Source of the DNA: Lysobacteraceae bacterium P
Lineage (GTDB): Bacteria; Pseudomonadota; Gammaproteobacteria; Xanthomonadales; Xanthomonadaceae
DNA: 64,000 nucleotides
Assembly: GCA_005503055.1 (NCBI GenBank)
Contig: SCOX01000001.1
Location: forward strand, 186,001 to 250,000
Direction: 5' to 3'
Shown here: one piece after another, positions 45,966 through 54,197 of the stretch
Layout: every line of letters begins with the position of its first letter
How positions within the stretch are numbered: the stretch's first letter is position 1
Notes under the pieces: generated by a model
What the model was told of the DNA's origin: nothing
Seen by the model: the letters and a program-made list of their open reading frames with translations, nothing else
Database searches by the model: none
Translations under genes and position numbers: made by a program

Positions 45966-46303
45966 GCGAGCAGGGCACGATCAGCTGGAGCGACTTCGAG
46001 AAGGTGCTGCTGTGCGCCGGCACGGTGCAACGCGTGGAGGAGTTCCCCGAAGCACGCAAGCCTGCGTGGAAACTCTGGGTCGACTTCGGTCCGCACGGCG
46101 TGCGCCGAACCAGCGCGCAGGTAAAGCACCTTTACTCGGTGCAGGACCTTGTCGGCCGGCAGATCGTCGGCGTCATCAATTTTCCGCCGAAGCAGGTGGG
46201 GCCGTTCATTTCGGAATTCCTGCTGACGGGGTTTCCGACAGAGGAGGGCGTGGTGATCACCACGCTTGAACGACCCGTGCCGAACGGAACGCGCATGGCC
46301 TGA
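45962..46303 (+). CDS. tRNA-binding (CsaA/YgjH-like) protein
   Basis: A 113-residue protein made of one EMAP/CsaA-type OB fold: [85 protein letters not shown] matches the tRNA-binding domain family. It binds the elbow of tRNA as a dimer in relatives, and CsaA has been linked to protein export in Bacillus. The ATG at 45962 overlaps the oxidoreductase stop (ATGA), so it is translationally coupled; the functional link is not evident. Confidence 0.88.
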   Translation: MSEQGTISWSDFEKVLLCAGTVQRVEEFPEARKPAWKLWVDFGPHGVRRTSAQVKHLYSVQDLVGRQIVGVINFPPKQVGPFISEFLLTGFPTEEGVVITTLERPVPNGTRMA

Positions 46304-46325
46304 AGTCGCGTAAGCCAGGCCCAGC

Positions 46326-46354
46326 GAAGAAGGCGGCCGAGGGCCGCCTTCTTC
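46326..46354. terminator. Hairpin between converging genes, likely terminator
   Basis: A 13-bp perfect stem (46326-46338 with 46342-46354, loop GAG) sits between the CsaA-like gene and the glycine-zipper lipoprotein gene. Neither side has a clear T tract, but the stem is very stable and could end both transcripts. Confidence 0.6.
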
Positions 46355-46375
46355 CGTTGCATAGTTCAAGTGGGA

Positions 46376-46828
46376 CTATTTCGCCGGCGTTACGCGCGCG
46401 TCTTCGCCATTGCCCTGGATGAAGACCTTCTGTCCCACGCGCAGGTTGGTCGGCTCCTGCGTGACCGACACGAGCACGCCGTTGTTGAGCCGCACGATGA
46501 TGTCGTGCCCCGGAATCGGCTGCTGGTTGCGACGCTGCACCGCGTTACCGGTGACCGCGCCACCGATCGTGCCAAGCACCATGGCGACGTCGCGTCCGGT
46601 GCCGCCGCCGATCAGGCTGCCGACGCCCAGGCCCAGCGCGCCGCCGATGACCGCACCGACGCCTCGGGTCTTGGTATTGGAAATCTGGACGTCGGTTATC
46701 TGTTCGATCACACCGGAGCGGACTTCCACGGAGCCCTGCATGGAGCCCGGTGTGGTGGTGGCGCACGCAGCGAGCAACGTCAGCAACACGGCGAGCAACA
46801 TGGGGCCTGCGGTATTGCGCTTGAACAT
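46376..46828 (-). CDS. Glycine-zipper outer-membrane lipoprotein (SlyB-like)
   Basis: A 150-residue lipoprotein. The lipobox LLAAC puts the lipidated Cys at residue 22. A glycine-zipper membrane segment (GVGAVIGGALGLGVGSLIGGGTGRDVAMVLGTIGGAVTGNAVQ, about residues 56-97) is flanked by beta-rich parts ending GQKVFIQGNGEDARVTPAK, as in SlyB/Pcp proteins of the outer membrane. AAGGAGAAC lies at a good distance from the ATG at 46828. It is monocistronic; the 216-base gap upstream carries only the thiolase terminator. Confidence 0.88.
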   Translation of the reverse strand: MFKRNTAGPMLLAVLLTLLAACATTTPGSMQGSVEVRSGVIEQITDVQISNTKTRGVGAVIGGALGLGVGSLIGGGTGRDVAMVLGTIGGAVTGNAVQRRNQQPIPGHDIIVRLNNGVLVSVTQEPTNLRVGQKVFIQGNGEDARVTPAK

Positions 46829-46985
46829 GGAGTTCTCCTTGTCGAAGGCGAGCGGGGCAAGGGCACGCATCCCGGCGTGGGAAGGCGATCCCCTCGGCGC
46901 CTGCGTGCGATCCGACTCCAGCGCGGCGGCGCGTTGCGATGTTCTGCTCAGGTACGCGACAGCGACGTGAAGGACACGAGAAGGC

Positions 46986-47019
46986 ATAACGAAAACGGGC
47001 GACCTCGCGGCCGCCCGTT
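46986..47019 (-). terminator. Terminator of the thiolase gene
   Basis: On the minus strand an 8-bp stem (47012-47019 with 46994-47001) is followed by UUUUCGUUAU. It ends the fatty acid oxidation transcript, 26 bases after the thiolase stop. Confidence 0.8.
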
Positions 47020-47044
47020 CGTGTTCCTGCGCGTGGTCGTGCGA

Positions 47045-48253
47045 TCAGAGCGCTTCGAAGATGCCCGCCGCGCCCATGCCGGTGCCGATGCACATCGTCA
47101 CCATGCCGTACTTCTGCTGGTGGCGACGCATGCCGTGCACGATGGTCGCGGTGCGGATCGCACCGGTCGCACCGAGCGGATGGCCCAGCGCGATCGCGCC
47201 GCCCAGCGGATTGACCTTGGACGGATCCAGGCCGCTGTCGCGAATGACCGCCAGCGCCTGCGCGGCGAAGGCTTCGTTGAGTTCGATCCAGTCCAGTTGA
47301 TCCTTCGTCAGACCGGCCTGCTTGAGCGCCTTCGGGATCGCCGCGATCGGGCCGATACCCATCACTTCCGGCCGCACGCCGGCGACCGAGAAGCTGACGA
47401 AGCGGGCGAGCGGCGTCAGGCCGTAGTCCTTGATCGCCTGTTCGGACGCCAGCAGCACGCCAGCCGCGCCGTCGCTCATCTGCGAGCTGTTGCCTGCGGT
47501 GACGCTGCCGCCGAACTGGGCGTTGCGGAACACCGGACGCAGCTTGGCCAGGCCCTCGATCGAGGAATCCGGACGCGGGCCTTCGTCGATCTCGATGATC
47601 GACTTCTTCACGCGCACCGCATTGCCGGCGAGGTCGGGGATGCGGGAGATCACTTCGTAAGGGGTGATTTCGCCCTTGAATTCACCGGCCTGGATCGCGG
47701 CGATGGCCTTCTGGTGGGAGGCCAGCGCGAAGGCATCCTGGTCCTCGCGCGAGACCTTCCACTCCTCGGCGACCTTCTCGGCAGTGATACCCATGCCGTA
47801 GGCGATGGCGATGTTCTCTTCCTTGGCGAACACCTGCGGGCTGAGTGCGACCTTGTTGCCCATCATCGGCACCATCGACATCGACTCGGTGCCGCCGGCC
47901 AGCATCAGATCGGCGTTACCCAGGCGGATCTGGTCGGCAGCCATCGCCACGGCCTGCAGGCCCGACGAGCAGAAGCGGTTGATGGTCTGTGCGGCGATGG
48001 TGTTGGGCAGACCGGCCAGCAGCGCGCCGATGCGCGCCACATTCATGCCTTGCTCGCCCTCGGGCATGGCGCAACCGATGATGGCGTCGTCGATGCGGTT
48101 GACTTCGATGCCCGGCGCCTGCGCGACCACGGACTTGAGCACGTGGGCGAGCATTTCGTCGGGACGGGTATTGCGGAACACGCCGCGCGGCGCCTTGCCG
48201 ACCGGAGTGCGGGTGGCGGCGACGATGTAGGCGTCTTGGATTTGCTTGGTCAT
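47045..48253 (-). CDS. fadA: Acetyl-CoA C-acyltransferase (3-ketoacyl-CoA thiolase)
   Basis: A 402-residue thiolase for the last step of beta-oxidation, cleaving 3-ketoacyl-CoA with CoA. The nucleophile is Cys95 (NRFCSSGLQAV), and the C-terminal catalytic His358 (ALGHPLGATGA) and Cys388 (TMCIGTGMGAAG) are in place. GGGAGAAA provides a ribosome site before the ATG at 48253. It follows the FadN-like gene by 109 bases, most of which is a repeat. A FadA-type role is inferred from the partner; a biosynthetic acetoacetyl-CoA thiolase is less likely. Confidence 0.93.
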   Translation of the reverse strand: MTKQIQDAYIVAATRTPVGKAPRGVFRNTRPDEMLAHVLKSVVAQAPGIEVNRIDDAIIGCAMPEGEQGMNVARIGALLAGLPNTIAAQTINRFCSSGLQAVAMAADQIRLGNADLMLAGGTESMSMVPMMGNKVALSPQVFAKEENIAIAYGMGITAEKVAEEWKVSREDQDAFALASHQKAIAAIQAGEFKGEITPYEVISRIPDLAGNAVRVKKSIIEIDEGPRPDSSIEGLAKLRPVFRNAQFGGSVTAGNSSQMSDGAAGVLLASEQAIKDYGLTPLARFVSFSVAGVRPEVMGIGPIAAIPKALKQAGLTKDQLDWIELNEAFAAQALAVIRDSGLDPSKVNPLGGAIALGHPLGATGAIRTATIVHGMRRHQQKYGMVTMCIGTGMGAAGIFEAL

Positions 48254-48273
48254 GATGTCGTTTCTCCCTGAGC

Positions 48274-48364
48274 GGGATTCGAGATTCGGGATTGGGGATT
48301 CGTGAAAGCGGGTGGGATCCGGGGTCGCGGTGTCGCGAATCCCGGATCCCGATTCCCGAATCTC
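48274..48364. repeat. GGGATTCGGGATT inverted repeat element
   Basis: Repeats of GGGATTCG/GGGATTGG (48274-48302) face CGAATCCCG repeats (48335-48364) in inverted orientation, fitting a long imperfect stem. The right arm runs into the stop codon of the FadN-like gene. A close relative occurs at 62840-62932. The element separates the FadN-like and thiolase genes. Confidence 0.8.
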
Positions 48365-50738
48365 AGTTCCTCAGCGGCTTGCCGGTCTTGAGCATGTGGG
48401 CGATGCGCTCCTGCGTCTTGGGCATCTGCGCCAGCGCGACGAAATGTTCGCGTTCGAGCTTGAGCAGCCATTCCTCATCGACCAGTGCGCCGCGATCGAC
48501 TTCGCCGCCGCACAGCACGGTGGCGATGCGGGTCGCGATTTCGTAGTCGTGAGGCGAGATGAAGCGGCCTTCGAGCATGTTGACCAGCATCATCTTGAAC
48601 GTCGCGATGCCGACATCGCCGGCGACCTGGATGCGGCGTGCGGGCAGAGGCGGGCGGTAGCCGGATTCGGCCAGCGCCCGCGCCTGTGCCTTGGCGACGT
48701 GCAGCAGTTCGAAGGCATTGAAGACGACGACGTCGTCCTCGCGGGCGAGCTTGAGTTCGCGCGCTTCGAACGCGGAGGTGGACACCTTGCCCATCGCCAC
48801 GCTCTCGAACGCGGTCTTGAGCTGCGCGAACACGTCGCCGCCCGGACCGGCCGCTTCGGAGGCGCGTACCGCGAACTCCTTCAGGCCACCGCCGGCCGGC
48901 AACAGGCCGACGCCCGCCTCGACCAGGCCGACGTAGCTTTCCAGTGCGAACACGGACTTGGCGGCGTGCATCTGGAATTCGCAACCGCCACCCAGCGCTA
49001 GGCCGCGCACGGCCGCGACAACCGGCACCAGCGAATACTTGATGCGCTGGCTGGTCGCCTGGAAGTTGGCGACCATCGCCTCGAAGCCCTTCACGTCGCC
49101 GGCCTGCAGCAGGCCCAGCGCTCCGGCCAGGTCGGCACCGGCGGAGAACGGTTCCTTCGGCTGCCAGATCACCAGGGCGGCGAAGTCGCGCTCGGCGATG
49201 GAAACCGCTTCCTGCAGGCCGTTGAGCACATGGTCGTTGACCGTGTGCATCTTGGTCTTGAAGCTGACCACGGCGATGTCGTCGCCTTCGTCTGCCCACA
49301 TGCGGATGCCGTCGTTCTCGAACACCGTGCGGCCTTGCGAGAACTTCTCGCCGAGTAGCGGATCCGGAAAGCGCTGGCGCGCATAGACCGGGTTCGACGA
49401 GCGCGGCACGTTGGCGTTGCGGCCCGGGCTGTAGCTGCCGTCGCCGAAGTGCACGCCTTCGCGGCCGTCGAACACCCAGTTCGGCAGCGGCGCGCTGCTC
49501 ATCGCCTTGCCGCCGACGATGTCCTCGGCGATCCAGTCGGCCACCTGCTTCCAGCCCGCGGCCTGCCAGGTCTCGAACGGGCCCAGCGACCAGCCGTAGC
49601 CCCAACGCATCGCGAAGTCGATGTCCCGGGCAGTTTCGGAAATGGATTCAAGGTGATACGCGCTGTAGTGGAAGTTGTCACGGAAGATCGCCCACAGGAA
49701 CTGCGCCTGCGGGTGCTCGCTCGCGCGCAGGGCGGCAAACTTCTTCGCCGGATCCCGTTCCTTGAGCAGGGCAGCGACGTCGGCGTCGAGTTCGCCGGCT
49801 GAAGCGCGATAGTCCTGCGCCGCCAGATCGAGCACGAGGATGTCCTTGCCGCGCTTGGTGTACACGCCCGCGCCGGTCTTCTGGCCCAGCGCACCCTTCT
49901 CGATCAGCGCCGACAACCACTTGGGCGCCTTGAAGTACTGGTGCCACGGGTCGTCGGGAAGCGTGTCGGCCATGGTCTTGATGACGTGCGCCATCGTGTC
50001 CAGGCCGACCACGTCGGCGGTGCGGTACGTGGCGGACTTCGGGCGACCGATCGCCGGGCCGGTCAGCGCATCGACCGTGTCGAAGCCCAACCCGAACTGC
50101 TCGGTGTGGTGCATGGCTGCCAGCATCGAGAACACGCCGATGCGGTTGCCGATGAAGTTCGGCGTGTCCTTGGCGATCACCACGCCCTTGCCGAGCGTGG
50201 TGGTCAGGAACGTTTCCAGCGCGGTCAGTACGTCGGCATCGGTGGTCTTGGCCGGGATCAGCTCGGCCAGATGCATGTAGCGCGGCGGGTTGAAGAAGTG
50301 CACGCCGCAGAAGCGGTGGCGCAATTCCTCCGGCAGCACGTCGGCCAGCGTATTGATGCCCAGGCCCGACGTGTTGCTGGCCAGGATCGCGTGCTCGGAC
50401 ACGAACGGCGCGATCTTCTTGTAGAGATCCTGCTTCCAGTCCATCCGCTCGGCGATGGCCTCGATGATCAGGTCGCAGCCGCGCAACTGCTCCAGGCCGG
50501 TCTCGTAGTTGGCCGGCGTGATGCGCTCGGCCAGCGACTTTCCGGCGAGGGGGGCGGGGCTGAGTTTGGCCAGGTTGGCGATGGCCTTGCCAACCACGCC
50601 GTTGGGGTCGCCTTCCTTGGCCGGAAGGTCGAACAGGACCGTGTCGACGCCCGCGTTGGTCAGGTGGGCGGCGATCTGTGCGCCCATCACACCGGCGCCG
50701 AGCACGGCGACGCGACGTGCAAGCAATTTCTTAGGCAT
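48363..50738 (-). CDS. 3-hydroxyacyl-CoA dehydrogenase/enoyl-CoA hydratase (FadN-like)
   Basis: A 791-residue fused beta-oxidation enzyme. The N-terminal 3-hydroxyacyl-CoA dehydrogenase carries the NAD motif GAGVMGAQIAAHLTNAG (about residues 13-29) and the HFFNPPRYMHLAELIPA block; the C-terminal domain is an enoyl-CoA hydratase/isomerase with AVRGLALGGGCEFQMHAA and LVEAGVGLLPAGGGLKEF. This domain order (dehydrogenase first) is that of B. subtilis FadN rather than E. coli FadB. The ATG at 50738 follows AAGGA by ten bases. TetR regulator immediately upstream. Confidence 0.93.
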   Translation of the reverse strand: MPKKLLARRVAVLGAGVMGAQIAAHLTNAGVDTVLFDLPAKEGDPNGVVGKAIANLAKLSPAPLAGKSLAERITPANYETGLEQLRGCDLIIEAIAERMDWKQDLYKKIAPFVSEHAILASNTSGLGINTLADVLPEELRHRFCGVHFFNPPRYMHLAELIPAKTTDADVLTALETFLTTTLGKGVVIAKDTPNFIGNRIGVFSMLAAMHHTEQFGLGFDTVDALTGPAIGRPKSATYRTADVVGLDTMAHVIKTMADTLPDDPWHQYFKAPKWLSALIEKGALGQKTGAGVYTKRGKDILVLDLAAQDYRASAGELDADVAALLKERDPAKKFAALRASEHPQAQFLWAIFRDNFHYSAYHLESISETARDIDFAMRWGYGWSLGPFETWQAAGWKQVADWIAEDIVGGKAMSSAPLPNWVFDGREGVHFGDGSYSPGRNANVPRSSNPVYARQRFPDPLLGEKFSQGRTVFENDGIRMWADEGDDIAVVSFKTKMHTVNDHVLNGLQEAVSIAERDFAALVIWQPKEPFSAGADLAGALGLLQAGDVKGFEAMVANFQATSQRIKYSLVPVVAAVRGLALGGGCEFQMHAAKSVFALESYVGLVEAGVGLLPAGGGLKEFAVRASEAAGPGGDVFAQLKTAFESVAMGKVSTSAFEARELKLAREDDVVVFNAFELLHVAKAQARALAESGYRPPLPARRIQVAGDVGIATFKMMLVNMLEGRFISPHDYEIATRIATVLCGGEVDRGALVDEEWLLKLEREHFVALAQMPKTQERIAHMLKTGKPLRN

Positions 50739-50750
50739 GTTATTTAAATC

Positions 50751-50763
50751 CTTGTTTAACAAG
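50751..50763. promoter_or_regulatory. CTTGTTTAACAAG palindrome before the FadN-like gene
   Basis: CTTGTT-T-AACAAG is a perfect 13-base palindrome in the unusually AT-rich 42-base gap between the TetR gene and the FadN-like gene. It resembles the half sites of the PsrA-like palindrome upstream of the regulator (both contain TTGTTT), so it could be a second, weaker operator. Confidence 0.45.
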
Positions 50764-50780
50764 TAATTTATAACTGGAAC

Positions 50781-51401
50781 TCAAGACTTGAAGCCGGCCG
50801 CAGCGAAGCGGATCAATTCGCGGGCCGCTCGCTCACGGTGCGCCGCCTCGGTGACACCGGCGGGTCGTTTGATCAGACCGAAGTCGGCCATGGCATAGGT
50901 CAGGGCGCCGGCCAGGAAGTCCAAGCGCCAGTACAGCTCTTCCTTGCTCAGGCCCGGCATGCAGCCGGCAATGGCCTTGCCGAACTCACGCAGCACGTGG
51001 CCGTAGTGATCGGACAGGAACTTGCGCAGGCGATCGTTCTTTTCCGCATAGGCGCGGGCGACGACGCGGACGAAGGCGCCGCCGCCGTGGCGGTCCTGGG
51101 CCATCGCCAGCGCGGGCTGGACGAAGGCGGCGAGGATCGGCTCCAGTTCGCCGGGGTGCTGTTCCAGCGCGGTTTTCAGGGCGCCCAGGCGCTGGGCGCT
51201 CATCTCGTCCATGCGCCGGCGGAAGACCTCGTTGACGAGGTTTTCCTTGCTGCCGAAGTGGTAGTTGACCGCGGCAATGTTGACGTCCGCGCGGCTGGTG
51301 ACCTGACGCAGCGAGGTGCCGGTGAAACCGAACTGTGCGAACAGCTCTTCGGCGGCGCCAAGGATCCGGTCCTTGGTGGAGAAGTGGGCGGTGGTGGCCA
51401 T
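50781..51401 (-). CDS. TetR regulator of fatty acid oxidation, PsrA-like
   Basis: A 206-residue TetR-type regulator. The helix-turn-helix is [27 protein letters not shown] (about residues 29-55), a pattern shared with PsrA/FadR-type lipid regulators of pseudomonads and xanthomonads; the C-terminal domain should bind a long-chain fatty acid or acyl-CoA. It heads the beta-oxidation transcript, and a palindrome CAAACGCTTGTTTG lies 36-53 bases upstream of its start, similar to the PsrA operator. Autorepression and fatty-acid release are likely but inferred. Confidence 0.9.
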   Translation of the reverse strand: MATTAHFSTKDRILGAAEELFAQFGFTGTSLRQVTSRADVNIAAVNYHFGSKENLVNEVFRRRMDEMSAQRLGALKTALEQHPGELEPILAAFVQPALAMAQDRHGGGAFVRVVARAYAEKNDRLRKFLSDHYGHVLREFGKAIAGCMPGLSKEELYWRLDFLAGALTYAMADFGLIKRPAGVTEAAHRERAARELIRFAAAGFKS

Positions 51402-51436
51402 GGGGCTGTGTTCGTCCTGCAGTATGCGAGGGCTGA

Positions 51437-51454
51437 ATCAAACGCTTGTTTGAT
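51437..51454. promoter_or_regulatory. PsrA-like operator upstream of the TetR gene
   Basis: ATCAAAC-GCTT-GTTTGAT is a perfect inverted repeat with 7-base arms. The pseudomonad PsrA site is G/CAAAC-N2-4-GTTTG/C, which this matches exactly. It sits in the promoter region of the TetR-fadN-fadA genes. Confidence 0.75.
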
Positions 51455-51562
51455 ACTAGTGCTTGACGGCCTGAACCGTCAACGGACGATGGGCCCGGGC
51501 CCGTCCGAAGGCGGTGCAAATCCGCCGCGCGATCCGTTAGAATTACCGGAGCCTTGTGGGCT

Positions 51563-51589
51563 AAACCCGCGTCCTGACGCGGGTTTTTC
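51563..51589 (+). terminator. Terminator-like hairpin upstream of ndk
   Basis: A 10-bp stem (51563-51572 with 51577-51586, loop CCTG) ends in T residues. It reads on the plus strand but no plus-strand gene lies upstream; instead a TAGAAT -10-like hexamer (51538-51543) would start RNA near 51550, so this may be an attenuator in the ndk leader or the end of a very small RNA. Further upstream, 51463-51482 holds another inverted repeat (TTGACGG/CCGTCAA). Confidence 0.7.
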
Positions 51590-51647
51590 TGTTATCCTCG
51601 GGCGCGAACCAGCCTGGTTCGGCGGCCCGCCTACCCGGAGAAATTCC

Positions 51648-52073
51648 ATGGCGCTGGAGCGCACCCTGTCCATCATCAAGCCCGACGCCGTCGCCAAGAA
51701 CGTCATCGGTGAGATCTACACCCGTTTCGAAAAGGCCGGCTTGAAGGTCGTGGCTTCGAAGATGAAGCACCTGTCGAAGCAGGAAGCCGAAGGCTTCTAC
51801 GCCGTGCACCGCGAGCGTCCGTTCTTCAGCGCGCTGGTCGAGTTCATGATTTCGGGTCCGGTGATGATCCAGGCGCTCGAAGGCGAGGGCGCAGTGCTGA
51901 AGAACCGCGACCTGATGGGCGCCACCAATCCGAAGGATGCCGCGCCGGGCACGATCCGCGCCGACTTCGCCGACAGCATCGACGCCAACGCCGTGCACGG
52001 TTCGGACAGCCTGGAGAACGCCGCGATCGAAATCGCGTACTTCTTCCCGGCGACCGACGTGTTCGCGCGCTAA
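51648..52073 (+). CDS. ndk: Nucleoside diphosphate kinase
   Basis: A complete 141-residue NDK that balances nucleoside triphosphates. [39 protein letters not shown] opens the protein, and the phosphohistidine block [20 protein letters not shown] ends it. The start at 51648 is preceded by CGGAG. It heads the conserved set ndk-rlmN-pilF-rodZ-yfgM-bamB-der, with rlmN 21 bases downstream. A terminator-like hairpin in the leader may regulate it. Confidence 0.97.
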   Translation: MALERTLSIIKPDAVAKNVIGEIYTRFEKAGLKVVASKMKHLSKQEAEGFYAVHRERPFFSALVEFMISGPVMIQALEGEGAVLKNRDLMGATNPKDAAPGTIRADFADSIDANAVHGSDSLENAAIEIAYFFPATDVFAR

Positions 52074-52094
52074 GCGCATCGCACGAAAACGGCC

Positions 52095-53342
52095 ATGACC
52101 ACGCAACGCGAACGCATCGACCTCCAGCTCGCCGACGCAACCCCGGCGACGGAATCGGCTGCGCGCGTGGAAGCGGGCGTGGCCGCCAAGAGCGCGGTCG
52201 CGGGTTCGAAGACCAATCTGTTCGACCTCGACCGCGCCTCGCTCGAGCGTTTCTTCGAAGAAACGCTCGGCGAGAAGAAGTTTCGCGCGCACCAGGTGAT
52301 GAAGTGGATCCACCACCGCTACGTCACCGATTTCGCCGACATGACCGACCTGGGCAAGGCGCTGCGCGCCAAGCTCGAGCAGCACGCTGAAGTCCGCGTG
52401 CCGCAGGTGGTTTTCGACAAGGCGTCCACCGACGGCACGCACAAATGGCTGCTCGGCATGGACCCGAAGAATGCCATCGAAACCGTGTACATCCCCGACA
52501 AGGGGCGCGGCACGCTGTGCGTGTCCTCGCAGGTGGGCTGCGCGCTCAACTGCCAGTTCTGCTCGACCGCGACGCAGGGCTTCAATCGCAATCTGTCGAC
52601 CGCCGAGATCATCGGCCAGGTCTGGGTTGCCGCACGTCATCTGGGCAACGTTCCGCATCAGCAGCGCCGCCTCACCAACGTGGTGATGATGGGCATGGGC
52701 GAGCCGCTGGCGAACTTCGACAACGTCGTTCGCGCGATGAGCATCATGCGCGACGATCTGGGCTATGGCCTGGCGAACAAGCGCGTCACGCTCTCGACGG
52801 CCGGCATGGTGCCGATGATCGACCGCCTCGCGCTGGAGAGCGATGTCTCCCTCGCGGTGTCGCTGCATGCGCCCAACGACGAGCTGCGCAGCGAACTGGT
52901 ACCGCTCAACAAGAAATACCCGATCGAACAATTGATGGACGCCTGCGTGCGCTACGCGTTGCGCAAGCGCGGTACGTCGGTCACGTTCGAGTACACGCTC
53001 ATGAAGGGCGTGAACGATCAGCCGCAGCACGCGCGCCAGTTGCTGCGCCTGCTGCGCCAGTTCGACAACGCCGTGCAGATGAAGGACGCGGCGAAGGTCA
53101 ACCTGATCCCGTTCAATCCGTTCCCCGGCACGCGTTTCGAGCGCCCTGACGACGTGGCCATCCGCGCCTTCCAGAAGCTGCTCAACGAAGCCGGCATGAT
53201 CGCCCCCGTGCGCCGCACGCGTGGCGACGACATTGACGCCGCCTGCGGCCAGCTCAAGGGTCAGGTCATGGACCGTACCCGGCGGCAGGCGGAATTCCAG
53301 AAACATCTGCACGCGCAAGGCCTCGGCGACGAGGCTGCGTGA
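52095..53342 (+). CDS. rlmN: Dual-specificity 23S rRNA/tRNA methyltransferase RlmN
   Basis: A 415-residue radical SAM enzyme that methylates C2 of A2503 in 23S rRNA and A37 in some tRNAs. The 4Fe-4S cysteines are Cys149, Cys153 and Cys156 (CALNCQFC), and the methyl-carrying Cys384 lies in [11 protein letters not shown]. The block [16 protein letters not shown] is conserved. The N-terminal 40 residues are an Ala-rich, low-complexity extension not seen in E. coli; a later start is possible. In the ndk-pilF-rodZ cluster. Confidence 0.95.
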   Translation: MTTQRERIDLQLADATPATESAARVEAGVAAKSAVAGSKTNLFDLDRASLERFFEETLGEKKFRAHQVMKWIHHRYVTDFADMTDLGKALRAKLEQHAEVRVPQVVFDKASTDGTHKWLLGMDPKNAIETVYIPDKGRGTLCVSSQVGCALNCQFCSTATQGFNRNLSTAEIIGQVWVAARHLGNVPHQQRRLTNVVMMGMGEPLANFDNVVRAMSIMRDDLGYGLANKRVTLSTAGMVPMIDRLALESDVSLAVSLHAPNDELRSELVPLNKKYPIEQLMDACVRYALRKRGTSVTFEYTLMKGVNDQPQHARQLLRLLRQFDNAVQMKDAAKVNLIPFNPFPGTRFERPDDVAIRAFQKLLNEAGMIAPVRRTRGDDIDAACGQLKGQVMDRTRRQAEFQKHLHAQGLGDEAA

Positions 53343-53360
53343 TCTCAGGAGCCCGCTAGC

Positions 53361-54197
53361 ATGGACGTCCGGCACCGCCCGCCAAGCCTCACGATCACGA
53401 CCATATTGATGGTCGCGGTGCTGGCGACCGGCGCGTGCAGCCGGATGCCCTTCGTCAAGCAGGACTTCAAGCGCCAGGAGTTCGAGCGCACCACGGCGGA
53501 AGTCAACGTCAAAGGCAACGGGCGCAACAACAATTCGGTTGCCGCCGCGAGGAATCTCGAGCTGGCGCAGATGCGCCTGATGAGCGGTGATTACCCCGCT
53601 GCCGAGAAGGAAGCACTCAAGGCACTGAAGCTCGATCCCAAGTCGGCCGATGCCGAAACCGTCCTGGCCGTGGTGGCCTCGCGCAGCGGCGATCCCGCCG
53701 GCGCGGGCCGTCATTACCTGCGGGCCGCCGAATTCGCCCCGGACAACGGTGCGGTGCAGAGCAATTACGGCGTATGGCTGTGTCGCGAGGGTCGGGCGGC
53801 GGAGTCGCTGCCCTGGTTCGATCGCGCCCTGCAGGACCCGCGTTACACCTCGCCGTCGGTGGCACTGGCCAATTCGGGCAGCTGTGCCGCCCGCGCCGGC
53901 CAGGACGTGCGCGCCGGTCGCGATCTTCGCCGGGCCATAGCGCTCGATCCGAACAACGCCGCAGCGCTGGGGGCATTGGCGGAGCTTGAGTTCCGTCAAG
54001 GAAACGCCTTCGAGGCCCGGGCATTCTCCGAGCGCCGTTTGTCGGTTGCACCAGCGGATCGAGGCGCGTTGCAGCTTGCGTCACAGATCGAAGAGAAACT
54101 CGGCGACAGGGTAGCCGCCGCAAGATACGTTCAGCGAATGAGGGCGGAGTTCCCTGAGACGCGGGGCTCCGGCATGGGGGATGACGGAAAGCGATGA
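53361..54197 (+). CDS. pilF: Type IV pilus biogenesis/stability lipoprotein PilF
   Basis: A 278-residue lipoprotein (also named PilW) with TPR repeats that helps the PilQ secretin assemble in the outer membrane. The lipobox ATGAC gives Cys26. Repeats are visible as ARNLELAQMRLMSGDYPAAEKEALKALKLDPKSADAETVLAVVASRSGDPAGAGRHYLRAAEFAPDNGAVQSNYGVWLCREGR and two more. Its stop overlaps the rodZ start by four bases. Its C-terminus is longer and more charged than in Pseudomonas. Confidence 0.92.
   Translation: MDVRHRPPSLTITTILMVAVLATGACSRMPFVKQDFKRQEFERTTAEVNVKGNGRNNNSVAAARNLELAQMRLMSGDYPAAEKEALKALKLDPKSADAETVLAVVASRSGDPAGAGRHYLRAAEFAPDNGAVQSNYGVWLCREGRAAESLPWFDRALQDPRYTSPSVALANSGSCAARAGQDVRAGRDLRRAIALDPNNAAALGALAELEFRQGNAFEARAFSERRLSVAPADRGALQLASQIEEKLGDRVAAARYVQRMRAEFPETRGSGMGDDGKR

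Noticed and set aside
48274-48364. CRISPR-like short repeats
   Set aside because: The repeats are inverted, degenerate and without unique spacers; no cas genes are near.
50838-51647. N-terminal extension of ndk by 270 codons
   Set aside because: The extension is antisense to the TetR gene; NDK is complete from 51648.
51561-53999. A minus-strand frame of 812 codons opposite ndk-rlmN-pilF
   Set aside because: Antisense shadow; the sense genes are conserved.
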